Shown here piece after piece: positions 1 through 9,052 of a stretch of DNA of 64,000 nt. Position 1 is the first letter of the stretch; every line of letters begins with the position of its first letter. Position numbers and translations under genes: made by a program. The stretch is from Aquabacterium humicola (GTDB lineage Bacteria; Pseudomonadota; Gammaproteobacteria; Burkholderiales; Burkholderiaceae_C), in NCBI RefSeq assembly GCF_030167915.1, contig NZ_JARGNB010000002.1:1054001-1118000 (forward strand), read 5' to 3'. The notes beneath the pieces are model-generated. The model saw only the letters and a list, made by a program, of their open reading frames with translations, made no database searches and had not been told where the DNA came from.

Positions 1-978
1 GATCGGCACCCATTCCACCCGCGCCGCGTCGTCGCCGGCCAGCACTTCGGGCCGCTCGCGCTCGCCGAGGTCGAAGTAGAACGCGTGGGTGATCGTGCGG
101 CCGCGCTGGCTGCGGTCGGGGTGGTCGAAGACGACGTTGGCCTTCAGGGCCATGCGCATCGAGCCGTCCAGCAGCGACAGCTTGGTCTCTTCCTTCAGCT
201 CGCGCAGCGCCGATTGCCAGGCCGTCTCGCGCGGGTCGATGAAGCCGCCGGGCAGCGCGTAGAGGCCCTTGCCCGGCGCTTCGCCGCGGCGGATCAGCAG
301 CACCTCGGCGCCGCAGCGCACCAGCGCGTCGACGGTGACGAAGACCGGCGGGTAGGGCACCTGGGACCACGCTTCGCGGTAGGCCTGGATGAAGCGCCAC
401 TCGGCGGTCAGCAGCCGGTACTGCGGCAGCGCGGCCCACGCGCGCAGCATCGCCAGGGTCGACGGCGGCGCCTGGTCGACCAGCGCGGCCAGCGTCGCAT
501 CGAGGTTCTCGCCCGCGCAGCCGAAGTAGGCGTCGCGCAGCCCGGTGGCATCGACCGGGCCGCTGCGGTCGATGCTGTGCAGCGTCCAGCCGGGGAAGGC
601 GCGCAGGTAGTCGCTGGTGGCGTCCTTGAAGTGGCCGACCAGCGTCACCCGCGGGTTCTCGATGCCCGCCAGCGCCAGCAGTGCATGCACGCCGGTGCGC
701 ACGCGCTGCGTCCAGCGCTCCTCGTTGTAGTAGTCGCGCACCGGCAGGAAGCGCAGGCGCTCGCGCTGCTCTTCGGGCAGCGCCAGCCGGAACATCTCGG
801 CGCGCTCCTGCCAGCTGAACGGGTTCTTCGGCGTGCGGGCCTGGAAGGCCGAGCCGATGACCACGACGCACAGCGGCGCCGCATCGAGCGCCGCGCGCAG
901 CAGCGCCGCATGGCCGGAATGGAAGGGCTGGAAGCGGCCGATGAAGACGGCGGCGTCGTGGTGTTGTCCGGTGGTCAC
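1..978 (-). CDS. nadM: NadM-Nudix: NMN adenylyltransferase / Nudix hydrolase (3' end outside window)
   Basis: Bifunctional NAD-salvage enzyme. The N-terminal nucleotidyltransferase domain joins NMN and ATP into NAD. The C-terminal Nudix domain of this family hydrolyses ADP-ribose. Visible motifs are the nucleotidyltransferase signature GRFQPFHSGH at residues 14-23 and a complete Nudix box near residues 243-265 (GGFIDPRETA, then RELKEET). The start is a GTG, the only one in frame just before the GRFQPFH motif, 32 bp after the nadE stop. 326 codons are visible. The family is about 340-350 residues, so only a few C-terminal residues are missing. It is the last visible gene of the leftward pncA-pncB-nadE-nadM operon facing nrtR, so it is probably under NrtR control. 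The family assignment is firm; substrate preference is by family knowledge. Confidence 0.93.
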   Translation of the reverse strand, partial: MTTGQHHDAAVFIGRFQPFHSGHAALLRAALDAAPLCVVVIGSAFQARTPKNPFSWQERAEMFRLALPEEQRERLRFLPVRDYYNEERWTQRVRTGVHALLALAGIENPRVTLVGHFKDATSDYLRAFPGWTLHSIDRSGPVDATGLRDAYFGCAGENLDATLAALVDQAPPSTLAMLRAWAALPQYRLLTAEWRFIQAYREAWSQVPYPPVFVTVDALVRCGAEVLLIRRGEAPGKGLYALPGGFIDPRETAWQSALRELKEETKLSLLDGSMRMALKANVVFDHPDRSQRGRTITHAFYFDLGERERPEVLAGDDAARVEWVPI

Positions 979-1010
979 GAAGGGCTTTCGGGGTTCGGGC
1001 AGAGAAAGGC

Positions 1011-2714
1011 TCAGTGGTGCTTGGCGGCGATCGGCATCTGCCGGCCGAAGCCGAAGGCGCGAGAGCGCACGCGGATGATCGGCGGCGACTGCCGGCGCTT
1101 GTATTCGTTGCGCGCGATCATGCCGCGGATGCGGTCGACCAGCGCCGCGCCGTCGGGCGTCGCGCGCAGCCTGGCGACGAAGGCCTCGGCTGAAGCGCGT
1201 TCATGCGCGGCCAGGCGCTCGCCTTCGACCAGCACCTTCAGGATCTCGTCGAGCACCTCGTACGGCGGCAGGCTGTCGGTGTCGCGCTGGCCGGGCGCCA
1301 GCTCGGCCGACGGCGGCTTGACGAGGATCGGCTCCGGGATCAGCTCGCGGCCCGCGGCCTCGTTGACATGGCGCGACAGCGCGAAGACCTCCGTCTTGTA
1401 CAGGTCGCCCAGCAGCCCGAGGCCGCCGTTGGTGTCGCCGTACAGGGTGCAGTAGCCCACCGCCACCTCGCTCTTGTTGCCGGTGGTCAGCAGCAGGTGC
1501 CCGAAGCGGTTCGAGTAGGCCATCAGGATCGTGCCGCGGATGCGCGCCTGCAGGTTCTCCAGCGGCAGGCCTTCGAGCGGCGTCGCGAACGCAGCGTCGA
1601 AGCCGGCGGAATAACCCGCCACCAGCTCGGCGATCGGATGGGTGTGCAGCTCGATGCCGAGGTTGCGGCACAAGGTCACCGAATCGTCGACCGAGCCGGC
1701 CGACGAGAAGCGCGAGGGCATCGTCACCGCCGCGACGTTCTCAGGCCCCAGCGCCTGCGCGGCCAGCGCCAGCGTCAGCGCGCTGTCGATGCCGCCGGAC
1801 GAGCCGACCACCACGCGCGAGAAGCCGCAGCGCCGCGCGTAGTCCGCCAGCCCGAGCTGGATCTGCGCCTGGTAGAAGGCCATCGTCGGCAGGCCCGCGG
1901 CCGGCACCGGCGGCAAGGGGCTGCCGTCCAGCTGCGCGAAGCGGCCCGAGGCGGCGTCGAAGCGCAGCGTCGTCACGTCCTCGACGAAGCGCTTCGCCTC
2001 GTAGACCACGCCCGCGCGCGGCTCGACGGCGAACGAGGCGCCGTCGTACACCAGCTGGTCGTGGCCGCCGATCTGGTTGACGTAGACGATCGGCAGCCCG
2101 TGGCGCCGGCTGGCATCGCCGAAGATGCGGTGGCGCTGCTCGCGCTTGCCGACGTTCGACGGGCTGGCGTTGATCGACACCACGAGGTCCGGCGCCGCGT
2201 CGGCCAGGCGCTGGAACGGGTTGACCATGTAGTCCTCGCCCTCGTCGTTCCAGCCGTCCTCGCAGATCATCAGCCCGACCTGCGTGGCGCCGATGCGCAG
2301 CACGCGCGCGACATCCGGGCCGGGTTCGAAGTGGCGGCGCTCGTCGAAGATGTCGTAGGTCGGCAGCAGCTGCTTCGCGTATTCGAGCTTGATCTCGCCG
2401 GCCTGCAGCACCAGCAGCGCGTTGTGCAGCCGCTTGCCGGGGCCGGGCCGGTGGCGCGGGGCGCCGACCACCCAGCACAGCGCCGGCAGTTCGCGCGAGG
2501 CCTGCAGCAGCGCATCGAGCCCGGCGGCCACGCGCGGCATGAAGCCGGGCTCGTCGAGCAGGTCGCCCGGGTAGTAGCCGGTCAGCGACAGCTCGGGGCA
2601 GACCAGCAGCTCGGCGCCGTGCTGACGCGCATCGTGAGCGGCCACTATGATCTTCGCGACGTTGCCTTCGATGTCGCCGATGGTGGGGTTGAGCTGGGCG
2701 AGGGTGATGTTCAT
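1011..2714 (-). CDS. nadE: Glutamine-dependent NAD(+) synthetase
   Basis: Converts nicotinate adenine dinucleotide to NAD with ATP, taking ammonia from glutamine. It has 567 residues and two domains. The first is an N-terminal carbon-nitrogen hydrolase (glutaminase) with the Glu of [12 protein letters not shown] near residue 45, a Lys in [16 protein letters not shown] and the nucleophilic Cys of MICEDGWND near residue 150. The second is a C-terminal NAD synthase with the ATP pyrophosphatase P-loop [11 protein letters not shown] near residue 306. Its ATG overlaps the pncB stop in an ATGA, so the two are probably translationally coupled. The open frame runs further upstream through pncB, but [18 protein letters not shown] is the normal family start. 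Confidence 0.96.
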   Translation of the reverse strand: MNITLAQLNPTIGDIEGNVAKIIVAAHDARQHGAELLVCPELSLTGYYPGDLLDEPGFMPRVAAGLDALLQASRELPALCWVVGAPRHRPGPGKRLHNALLVLQAGEIKLEYAKQLLPTYDIFDERRHFEPGPDVARVLRIGATQVGLMICEDGWNDEGEDYMVNPFQRLADAAPDLVVSINASPSNVGKREQRHRIFGDASRRHGLPIVYVNQIGGHDQLVYDGASFAVEPRAGVVYEAKRFVEDVTTLRFDAASGRFAQLDGSPLPPVPAAGLPTMAFYQAQIQLGLADYARRCGFSRVVVGSSGGIDSALTLALAAQALGPENVAAVTMPSRFSSAGSVDDSVTLCRNLGIELHTHPIAELVAGYSAGFDAAFATPLEGLPLENLQARIRGTILMAYSNRFGHLLLTTGNKSEVAVGYCTLYGDTNGGLGLLGDLYKTEVFALSRHVNEAAGRELIPEPILVKPPSAELAPGQRDTDSLPPYEVLDEILKVLVEGERLAAHERASAEAFVARLRATPDGAALVDRIRGMIARNEYKRRQSPPIIRVRSRAFGFGRQMPIAAKHH

Positions 2715-3898
2715 CGCGCCACCCCGAACACCTGCCGCAGGTACGCCAGGAAGGTCTCGTCCTCGCACAGCGTCTTGCCCGGGCTGTCCGACAGCTTGGC
2801 CACCGGCTGCCCGTTGCATTCGATCAGCTTCATCACGATGTTCAGCGGGGTCAGGCCCACGTCGTTGCTCAAGGAGGTGCCGATGCCGAAGCCGGTCATC
2901 ACGCGGTCGGCGAAGTGGCGGTACAGCGCCAGGGCGCGCGGCACGTCGAGACCGTCGCTGAAGACGAGGCGCTTGGTGTGGGCATCGATGCGCAGCTTCG
3001 CATAGTGCGCGAGGGCCTTCTCGCCCCACGCGACCGGGTCGCCGGAGTCGTGGCGCAGGCCGTCGAAGAGCTTGGCGAAGTAGAGGTCGAAGTCGGCGAG
3101 AAAGGCGTCCATGCCGACCACGTCGGTCAGCGCGACGCCCAGGTCGCCGCGGTATTCCTGCACCCAGTCCTCCAGCGCGGCCTTCTGGTGGTCGCGCAGG
3201 CGCACGCCCAGGCCCTGATAGCTCTGCAGGTACTCGTGGGCCATCGTGCCGATGGGCACCAGGCCGAGGTCGCGCGCCAGCAGCACGTTGGAGCTGCCCT
3301 TGAAGGTCTCGGGCACCTGTTCCTTCAGCGTGGCCACGACCTCGCGGTGCCAGGCGCCGGAGAAGCGCCGGCGCAGGCCGAAGTCGAAGAACTCGAACGG
3401 GTGGCGGCGCGCGGGCTCGTGGTTGAAGGCCTTCAGCTGCGCGATCTTCGCCTGCAGGCGCTGACGGCCTTCGGCGAGCGCGGCGGCGGTGTCGAAGCGG
3501 CGGAAGTACAGCTCGTTGACGATCGCCAGCACGTAGATCTCGAAGCCCATCACGTGAACCTGCGGGCCGGCGGCCTCGACCACCAGGCGCTCGCCGTCGG
3601 CGTGCACGTCGATGAAGTCGCGCTGGAACTGGAAGATGCGCAGGAAGTCGACGAAGTCGCTCTTGATGAAGCGCAGGCCGCGCAGATAGTCGAGCTCGTC
3701 GCGACGGAAGCGCAGCGTGCAGAGTTCGTCGATCGCGGCCTTCACGTCGGGCACCAGCTCCGCCAGCGGGTAGGCGGGCTGGTTGCGGCAGACAAAGCGG
3801 TAGCGGGCATGGGCCTGCGGGTTGCGATGCAGCATGGTCTGCCACATCGTGAACTTGTAGAGGTCGGTCTCGAGCAGGCTGGTGATCGGGGAGGGCAT
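2711..3898 (-). CDS. pncB: Nicotinate phosphoribosyltransferase
   Basis: Makes nicotinate mononucleotide from nicotinate and PRPP, the committed step of Preiss-Handler salvage. The 395-residue protein begins [20 protein letters not shown], the typical PncB opening. It carries conserved stretches such as [43 protein letters not shown] and [12 protein letters not shown]. An ATG nine codons further upstream is in frame but precedes the conserved start, so I use the internal one. It lies 33 bp after pncA and overlaps nadE by 4 bases, consistent with one transcript feeding nicotinate to NAD. Confidence 0.95.
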   Translation of the reverse strand: MPSPITSLLETDLYKFTMWQTMLHRNPQAHARYRFVCRNQPAYPLAELVPDVKAAIDELCTLRFRRDELDYLRGLRFIKSDFVDFLRIFQFQRDFIDVHADGERLVVEAAGPQVHVMGFEIYVLAIVNELYFRRFDTAAALAEGRQRLQAKIAQLKAFNHEPARRHPFEFFDFGLRRRFSGAWHREVVATLKEQVPETFKGSSNVLLARDLGLVPIGTMAHEYLQSYQGLGVRLRDHQKAALEDWVQEYRGDLGVALTDVVGMDAFLADFDLYFAKLFDGLRHDSGDPVAWGEKALAHYAKLRIDAHTKRLVFSDGLDVPRALALYRHFADRVMTGFGIGTSLSNDVGLTPLNIVMKLIECNGQPVAKLSDSPGKTLCEDETFLAYLRQVFGVAR

Positions 3899-3931
3899 TC
3901 GTGTCTTTCGGGTGTTAGGCTTCATGAACCG

Positions 3932-4768
3932 TCAGGTACCGGTCAGCGCCGCCGCCTCGGCGCTGGTCGCGGTGCGCACGCCGCGCGCGCGCATCGCGGC
4001 GAGGAAGCCCTCGGCCTGCGCCTCGAAGCCGCCGACGGGGCTCATGCAGTCGGTCAGCAGCACCAAGCGCTCGGGCCGGCCGCCGGGCAGGTGTTCGACG
4101 ATGTGCTCGGTGGTGGCCTTCACGCAGTGGCTGCTGGCCTCGCCGGCGATCAGGATGGTCTCGGCGCGGTCCAGCTCGGCCAGCAGCGCGCGGTTCAGCT
4201 GCGTGTGGTCGTCGCCGGGCTCGGGCACTTCGGCCTGCACGGCGCTGTAGTGCTCGGTCCACGGGTTGCTGCCCTTCATCACCTTGCCGACGATGGCCTG
4301 GTGCTGCAGCTCCCAGCGGTTGTAGGCGGCCCGCACGGCGTCGTGCACGTTGTGGCCCCAACTGCCGATTTCGCAGTGAACAGGCCACACCATCAGCGTG
4401 TAGCGGCCGCGGGCTTCCAGCTCGTCGAGGTAGGCCAGGGTGCGCGGCAGCGCCGTGGCGTCACGCGGTTGGAAGCGGCCGCTGCGCACGTCAGCGGCGG
4501 TGATCGGGGTGAAGGGCATCACCGGCCCGCCGTCCCCGGTGCGCCAGAAGCCGGGGTGGGCGATGTCGAGGCGGTGGTGCGAGTCCAGCGTCACGGTGAT
4601 CGCGTCGAGCCGCGCCGCGGCGGCATCGATGAAGCGCGCCAGGCGCTGCATGTCGGCGTTCGCGCCGGCCACCGGCAGCGCGGGCTGGTTCGCGCCCTCG
4701 GCGGGCAGGTCGCAGAAATCGTTCTGCGGGTCGATGATCAGCAGGTGGGTGCGGGGGAGGCGGCTCAT
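3932..4768 (-). CDS. pncA: Nicotinamidase (isochorismatase-fold)
   Basis: Deamidates nicotinamide to nicotinate, feeding PncB. The 278-residue protein shows the cysteine-hydrolase triad of the isochorismatase fold: Asp13 in IIDPQNDFC, a Lys near residue 164 in VMKGSNPW and the nucleophilic Cys near residue 214 in ASSHCVKAT. It also has probable metal ligands in the DSHH segment. It is longer than the roughly 210-residue E. coli PncA, with extra sequence between the metal site and the Lys, so it belongs to a larger nicotinamidase-like subgroup. Promoter-proximal place before pncB, opposite nrtR, supports the nicotinamidase call over another amidase activity. Confidence 0.85.
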   Translation of the reverse strand: MSRLPRTHLLIIDPQNDFCDLPAEGANQPALPVAGANADMQRLARFIDAAAARLDAITVTLDSHHRLDIAHPGFWRTGDGGPVMPFTPITAADVRSGRFQPRDATALPRTLAYLDELEARGRYTLMVWPVHCEIGSWGHNVHDAVRAAYNRWELQHQAIVGKVMKGSNPWTEHYSAVQAEVPEPGDDHTQLNRALLAELDRAETILIAGEASSHCVKATTEHIVEHLPGGRPERLVLLTDCMSPVGGFEAQAEGFLAAMRARGVRTATSAEAAALTGT

Positions 4769-4900
4769 GGTCGGATTCCTCGGTTCGTTGGCCGGACTCT
4801 AGGCTTGTTAGATCAATAATGCAACTAAGTAACCGTGATTTCCTTGTCGAGCGGTATAGTCGCTTCGTTGCAAACGTAGCTGAACAAAGGAAACGCCAGC
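4769..4900. promoter_or_regulatory. pncA/nrtR divergent control region
   Basis: This 132-bp gap holds both divergent promoters and stands out as AT-rich against its neighbours between about 4805 and 4860. A TATAGT hexamer at 4855-4860 is a good -10 for nrtR. No convincing -35 lies at the right spacing. Short inverted arms TTAG (4808-4811) and CTAA (4825-4828) flank a 13-base centre and could be part of an NrtR operator. This is the only place in the cluster where one site could control both directions. Operator identity is inference. Confidence 0.5.
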
Positions 4901-5587
4901 GTGGCGCGTGAACACCCCAACGTGCTGTGCACCGTCGACGTCGTGCTGCTCACGCTGCGCGACGGCGACCTGCAGGTGCTGCTGCACCGCCGCGCCGCGG
5001 AGCCTTTTGCCGGCGCGCTGGCGCTGCCCGGCGGCTACATCCATGCGCAGGCCGACCTCGATGCGGCCGATGCCGCCGCCCGTGTGCTGCGCGACAAGGC
5101 CGGCGTCCGCAGTCCGTACCTCGAGCAGCTGGCCACCTTCTCCGGCGCGGCGCGCGACCCGCGCGGCTGGTCGGTCTCGATCGCCTACGTCGCGCTGGTG
5201 CCCGAGGCCGCGCTGCCCCCGCCGGCCGAGGCCGCGACGTGGAAGCCGGTCGAGCGGCTGCCTGCGCTGCCCTTCGACCACCGCCAGATCGTCGATCATG
5301 CGGTCGCCCGCGTGCGCGCCAAGGCCCAGTACTCGTCGCTGCCGGTGCATCTGTGCGGCGAGCGCTTCACCCTGCCGCAGCTGCAGGCGGCCTACGAAGC
5401 GGTGCTCGGCGAGCCGGTCAACAAGGTGAGCTTCCGCCGCAAGATCGACGAGCTGGGCATCGTCGAGCCGATCGACGGGGCCTTCACCGCCGGCGGGGCG
5501 CACCGGCCCGCGCAGCTGTACCGGCTGCGCAAGGCCTTCCGCCATGTGCTGTCGACGAGCGGCCGCGGGCTGAACAGCGGCGCTTGA
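4901..5587 (+). CDS. nrtR: NrtR: Nudix-related transcriptional regulator of NAD metabolism
   Basis: Repressor of NAD salvage genes that senses ADP-ribose in characterised members. It has 228 residues: a Nudix-fold domain (about 1-150) followed by a winged helix (about 155-225, with FTLPQLQAAYEAVLG and NKVSFRRKIDELG). The Nudix box is degenerate. It starts as GGYIHAQADLDAAD but ends ARVLRDKAGV, so the catalytic REXXEE glutamates are lost. That pattern marks NrtR rather than a hydrolase. The start is GTG with an AAAGGA ribosome site 10 bases upstream. It is divergent from the pncA operon, its expected target, and convergent with the next gene, with 3 bp between the stop codons. Confidence 0.92.
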   Translation: MAREHPNVLCTVDVVLLTLRDGDLQVLLHRRAAEPFAGALALPGGYIHAQADLDAADAAARVLRDKAGVRSPYLEQLATFSGAARDPRGWSVSIAYVALVPEAALPPPAEAATWKPVERLPALPFDHRQIVDHAVARVRAKAQYSSLPVHLCGERFTLPQLQAAYEAVLGEPVNKVSFRRKIDELGIVEPIDGAFTAGGAHRPAQLYRLRKAFRHVLSTSGRGLNSGA

Positions 5588-5590
5588 CTT

Positions 5591-5965
5591 TCAGGCGGCG
5601 CTCGGCTGCTGCGGCGGTGTCGGCGGCGGCGTGCTCTTGCGGATCAGCGCGACGACCATGGTCAGGACCAGCGCCAGCAGCAGCAGCACGCTGGTGCCGA
5701 CGCCCCAGATCAGCCACACCAGCACGGGCGCGGCGCCGCCGAGCCAGGCGAACAGCGCCTGCATCGTGTCGAGCATCAGCCTCAGCGCGTCGATCCAGCC
5801 GGGAATCCAGCGCTCGACGATGGCGGCGTTCGGGATCTGCTCGAGCAGCGGCTTCAGGTCTCCGATCCACTGCGTGCCGCTGGCGAGCAAGGCGTAGAGC
5901 CCCCAGCCGGCCACCGACCACAGTGCCAGCAGCACGAGCGTGATGATCCAGATGGCGATGATCAT
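5591..5965 (-). CDS. Small hypothetical membrane protein
   Basis: A 124-residue protein of no recognised function. The N-terminus (IIAIWIITLVLLALW, about residues 2-25) and a segment near residues 75-108 (LVWLIWGVGTSVLLLLALVL) are hydrophobic enough for membrane helices. A weaker stretch near residues 60-72 is amphipathic. The C-terminus is a short Pro-rich tail (TPPPTPPQQP). It is leftward, directly behind the patatin gene, with 72 bp between. I see no motif that suggests a substrate. Confidence 0.7.
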   Translation of the reverse strand: MIIAIWIITLVLLALWSVAGWGLYALLASGTQWIGDLKPLLEQIPNAAIVERWIPGWIDALRLMLDTMQALFAWLGGAAPVLVWLIWGVGTSVLLLLALVLTMVVALIRKSTPPPTPPQQPSAA

Positions 5966-6037
5966 GGCGAATCTCCCCTGCGGTGCACGTCGACGGCGCC
6001 GCGTTGGGCGCAGTGTGCCCCGATTCGGCGCTGCTCT

Positions 6038-7996
6038 TCAGCTCAGGTCGTTCGCGTCGGGTGGTCTGGGCATCGCTGCCGCGGCCTTGGCCTGCTCGCC
6101 CAGCACGTTGATCGCGTGGTCGTAGCCGCGCTGCACGATGCGGTCGAAGCGGTGCCACTGCAGCAGGCCGACGCGGTCCAGCGGCGGGTTGAAGTACAGG
6201 TCAGTCAGCGCACGCGAACGGCGGCTGCGCGAGATGCTGTACAGCACCATCACCGTCATCAGGTAGGCGGCCAGCGAGGGCAGCCGGTAGCGGCGCTGGC
6301 GCAGCGGGCGGAAGCTGTCGACGAACAGCGCCCAGCCGCCCGGCACGTCGTCGAGGTCGACGCGCAGCGGCTGGCGGAAGTCGAGGTCGATGCCGATCAC
6401 GCGGCCAATGCCGCGCTGCGCGCGCATCACGTCGACCGGGAAGTTGTTGAAGCTGCCGCCGTCGCACAGCAGCTCGCCTTCGTGCAGCACCGGCGGCAGC
6501 GCGCCGGGGATCGCGGTGCTCGCCAGCAGCGCCTTGACCAGCCGGCCGCGGCGCAGCACCTGCTCGCGCGCATGGGTGTAGTTCGTCGTGACGCAGAACC
6601 AGGTCTTCCACAGGTCCTCGACGTCGGCATCGCCGCCCAGCAGGTCGCGCACCGCGACCTCGAGGATCTGTTTCAGCCGCCGGCCGCGGAACAGCGACAG
6701 CCAGGGCAGCGGATTCCAGTCGCCGGTGGGGTTGGTGCTGAAGGCGCGGCGCGCGTTGGCCATCACCTGCGCCCAGGGACGGTCGGACGCCACGTAGGTG
6801 GCCATCACCGCGCCGATGCTGGTGCCGCCGACGCAATCGACCTCGATGCCCTGCTCCTGCAGCGCGCGGTAGACGCCCAGGTGCGCCAGGCCCCGGGCGC
6901 CGCCGCCGGCCAGCACCAGGCCGGTGGCGGTGCGGCTCAGCAGGCGCGCCAGCCGGGCGAGGTCGCGCTCCAGCGCCGGGCGGATGTGCCAGTGGTCGGC
7001 GACGGGCCGGCGGTCCAGCCACGCGCGCGTATTCACCGGCACCGGCGCATCGGCGGCATGCAGCAGCACCAGCACCTCGGCCACCTCGGTGCGGGCCGGC
7101 CGGTTCAGCAGGCAGGCCTTCTCGTTCGAATGGATCGCCGGCGGCTGCGACGCGTCGGCCAGCAGCAGCAGCTCGTCGGCATCGCGGCAGCAGCGTTCGG
7201 TCCACGCGGTGGGCAGCGCATCGCCGAGCAGCAGCACGAAGTCGGCGTCGGCCTCGACGCGGTCGAGGAACAGTGTCATGCGGCGCTGCAGGTCGACCAT
7301 CGCGCCGGGGCCCAGCGTGGCCTCGGGCGCATTGAGCTCCTCGTCGATGCGCAGCGCGTCGATGACCTCGACGCGACCCAGGCGCTGCAGCTGCGCGGCC
7401 AGCTGCGCGCCGAGCTCGGCGAGGTCGATGCCGGGGCTGATCGGCAGCAGACCGATGGTGATCGGCCGCACGAACACGGTGGGCGCGTTCTGATGCGCCT
7501 GCTTCAGCCGCTGGATGATCTGCCGCGTCAGCGCCACCGACACCTGCGCGCTGCTGGCCAGCAGGCGGTCGAAGGCTTCCTTGCCCAGCTTGACCAGCAC
7601 CGAGTCGCGGATCGCGACGACCGTGGCCATGCGCGGCTCGTCGGTGTAGAGGCTCATCTCGCCGACGATCTGGCCGCGGGTGATCTCGCCGAGCATGCGC
7701 TGGCCGCCGGGCGAGGTGGACGATGCGCCGCTGCGGCCATGGCCGTTGCCGTTGTCGTCGTTGCGCACGTAGGCCCGCAGCCGGCCGCTGACCAGCAGGT
7801 ACATCGAATCCCCGGGCTCGCCCTGCTCGATCAGGGTCTGCCCGCCGGCGATCTCCACCCACTCCAGGTGCTGGCGCAGCAGCGCGATGGCGGTCTCGTC
7901 GATGTCGCCGAAGCACGAGCGCAGCAGGCGGCTCAGCAGCTCGTCCTGGTAGGGTTGCCGCTGCTGTCCGTCGCGGAAGATGGAGTCGCGATGCAT
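6038..7996 (-). CDS. Patatin-like phospholipase with cyclic-nucleotide-binding domain (NTE/RssA type)
   Basis: A 652-residue predicted serine lipid hydrolase. Residues about 25-160 form a cNMP-binding fold (GGQTLIEQGEPGDSMYLLVSGRL, VGEMSLYTDEPRMATVVA) interrupted by a Gly/Asn-rich insertion (NDDNGNGHGRSG). The C-terminal half is a patatin domain: oxyanion loop AGGGARGLAHLG near residue 364, nucleophile elbow GGTSIGA near 391 and catalytic Asp in CDGGSFNNFPVD near 513. The Ser-Asp dyad is therefore intact. This domain order is that of neuropathy-target-esterase-like proteins, which deacylate lysophospholipids. The binding pocket has E and R (VGEMSLYTDEPRMAT) but not the usual RS/RT pair, so real cNMP binding is unproven. 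Confidence 0.88.
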   Translation of the reverse strand: MHRDSIFRDGQQRQPYQDELLSRLLRSCFGDIDETAIALLRQHLEWVEIAGGQTLIEQGEPGDSMYLLVSGRLRAYVRNDDNGNGHGRSGASSTSPGGQRMLGEITRGQIVGEMSLYTDEPRMATVVAIRDSVLVKLGKEAFDRLLASSAQVSVALTRQIIQRLKQAHQNAPTVFVRPITIGLLPISPGIDLAELGAQLAAQLQRLGRVEVIDALRIDEELNAPEATLGPGAMVDLQRRMTLFLDRVEADADFVLLLGDALPTAWTERCCRDADELLLLADASQPPAIHSNEKACLLNRPARTEVAEVLVLLHAADAPVPVNTRAWLDRRPVADHWHIRPALERDLARLARLLSRTATGLVLAGGGARGLAHLGVYRALQEQGIEVDCVGGTSIGAVMATYVASDRPWAQVMANARRAFSTNPTGDWNPLPWLSLFRGRRLKQILEVAVRDLLGGDADVEDLWKTWFCVTTNYTHAREQVLRRGRLVKALLASTAIPGALPPVLHEGELLCDGGSFNNFPVDVMRAQRGIGRVIGIDLDFRQPLRVDLDDVPGGWALFVDSFRPLRQRRYRLPSLAAYLMTVMVLYSISRSRRSRALTDLYFNPPLDRVGLLQWHRFDRIVQRGYDHAINVLGEQAKAAAAMPRPPDANDLS

Positions 7997-8094
7997 TCAA
8001 TGCCCGAACGGGCTGGCCATCCGGCACTGTAACGTCCGGTTAGCGGGCGCTGACAGCGGGGAAGCCCCCGAAGCCCGGGGCGATCCGTCGACGG

Positions 8095-9048
8095 CTACAG
8101 CGGTACCACCGGGATGCAGATGTCGCACACGAAGCCCTGGCCCTGCATCCGGGCCAGTTGCTCCGGCAGGTAGCGCTCGAAGCACGGCCGCTGGTCGACC
8201 TGGTAGCCGCTGGCCGGCAGCCACTGGCCGAAGATCGCCTTCCACGCGGCGCCGATCTCGGCCCCGCTGCCTTCGAAGTGCAGCGCGGCATACCGGCCGC
8301 CGGGCAGCGTGGTGACGTGCGCGTCGCCGGGCGGCAGGTAGCCGTCGTCGACCTCGACGGCGCAATCGCAGCGGCATTCGGACGGCGGCGTGACTGACGG
8401 GTCGTCCAGCGAAATGCCGTAGGTGGTACGGCCGCCCAGGCCTTGGGCGTGCACCCAGGGCATGAAGACGCGGCCGAAAAATTCGCCCAGCGCCGGGCCG
8501 TAGGGGCCGGTGTAGCGCAGGTAGGCGATGCGGGTGGGCGGCAGGTCGATCAGGCGTACGTCCATGTTCGTGAGCTCCAGGGTGTAGAAGGGAAGCCCAT
8601 CGTCGCGGCAGGCATGCGGCCGCGCCTGATCGGGCTTGCCTTCGGCCTGATCCGGATTGCCGACCGCCTGATCGGCCTTGCGCGGCGCCTGCGTCGCGGG
8701 GTGCTGGTGCCGCCAGGTGCTGGGCGGGCTGCCGAAGTGCTGGCGGAAGGCGCGGCTGAAGGCTTCGCCCGAACCGAAGCCGACGTCGAGCGCGGCCGTC
8801 AGCACCGGCAGCGCCGGGTCGGCCTGCAGGCGCGCCGCGGCGGTTTCCAGGCGGCGGTGGCGCAGGTAGTCGCCCAGGGTCAGGCCCATCCAGGCGCCGA
8901 ACAGGCGGTGGAAGTGATAGGGCGAGAAGTGAGCGACCGTTGCCAGCGCCTTCAGGTCCAGCGGCTCGGCCAGGTGGGCGTCGATGTGCTCGAGCACGCG
9001 CTGCATGCGGCGCGCGTATTCCGCGCGTGCGGCGACCTCGCCCGGCAC
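8095..9048 (-). CDS. AraC-family regulator with GyrI-like ligand domain
   Basis: A 317-residue transcription factor of the SoxS/Rob-like type. An N-terminal AraC double helix-turn-helix occupies about residues 15-110 (LKALATVAHFSPYHFHRLF, then VGFGSGEAFSRAFRQHFG). A C-terminal GyrI-like small-molecule domain fills about 165-317 (DLPPTRIAYLRYTGPYG). A linker between them contains a short threefold repeat around DQA-x-G-x-PDQA, encoded at about 8625-8690, so its length may vary between strains. GTG start. It lies 4 bp after the isochorismatase-like gene, so the two are probably co-transcribed. The ligand is unknown. Confidence 0.88.
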   Translation of the reverse strand: MPGEVAARAEYARRMQRVLEHIDAHLAEPLDLKALATVAHFSPYHFHRLFGAWMGLTLGDYLRHRRLETAAARLQADPALPVLTAALDVGFGSGEAFSRAFRQHFGSPPSTWRHQHPATQAPRKADQAVGNPDQAEGKPDQARPHACRDDGLPFYTLELTNMDVRLIDLPPTRIAYLRYTGPYGPALGEFFGRVFMPWVHAQGLGGRTTYGISLDDPSVTPPSECRCDCAVEVDDGYLPPGDAHVTTLPGGRYAALHFEGSGAEIGAAWKAIFGQWLPASGYQVDQRPCFERYLPEQLARMQGQGFVCDICIPVVPL

Positions 9049-9052
9049 GACG

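Noticed and set aside
4901-5587. Nudix hydrolase activity for the first domain of NrtR.
   Set aside because: The Nudix box lacks the catalytic glutamates and a winged helix follows, so it is a regulator.
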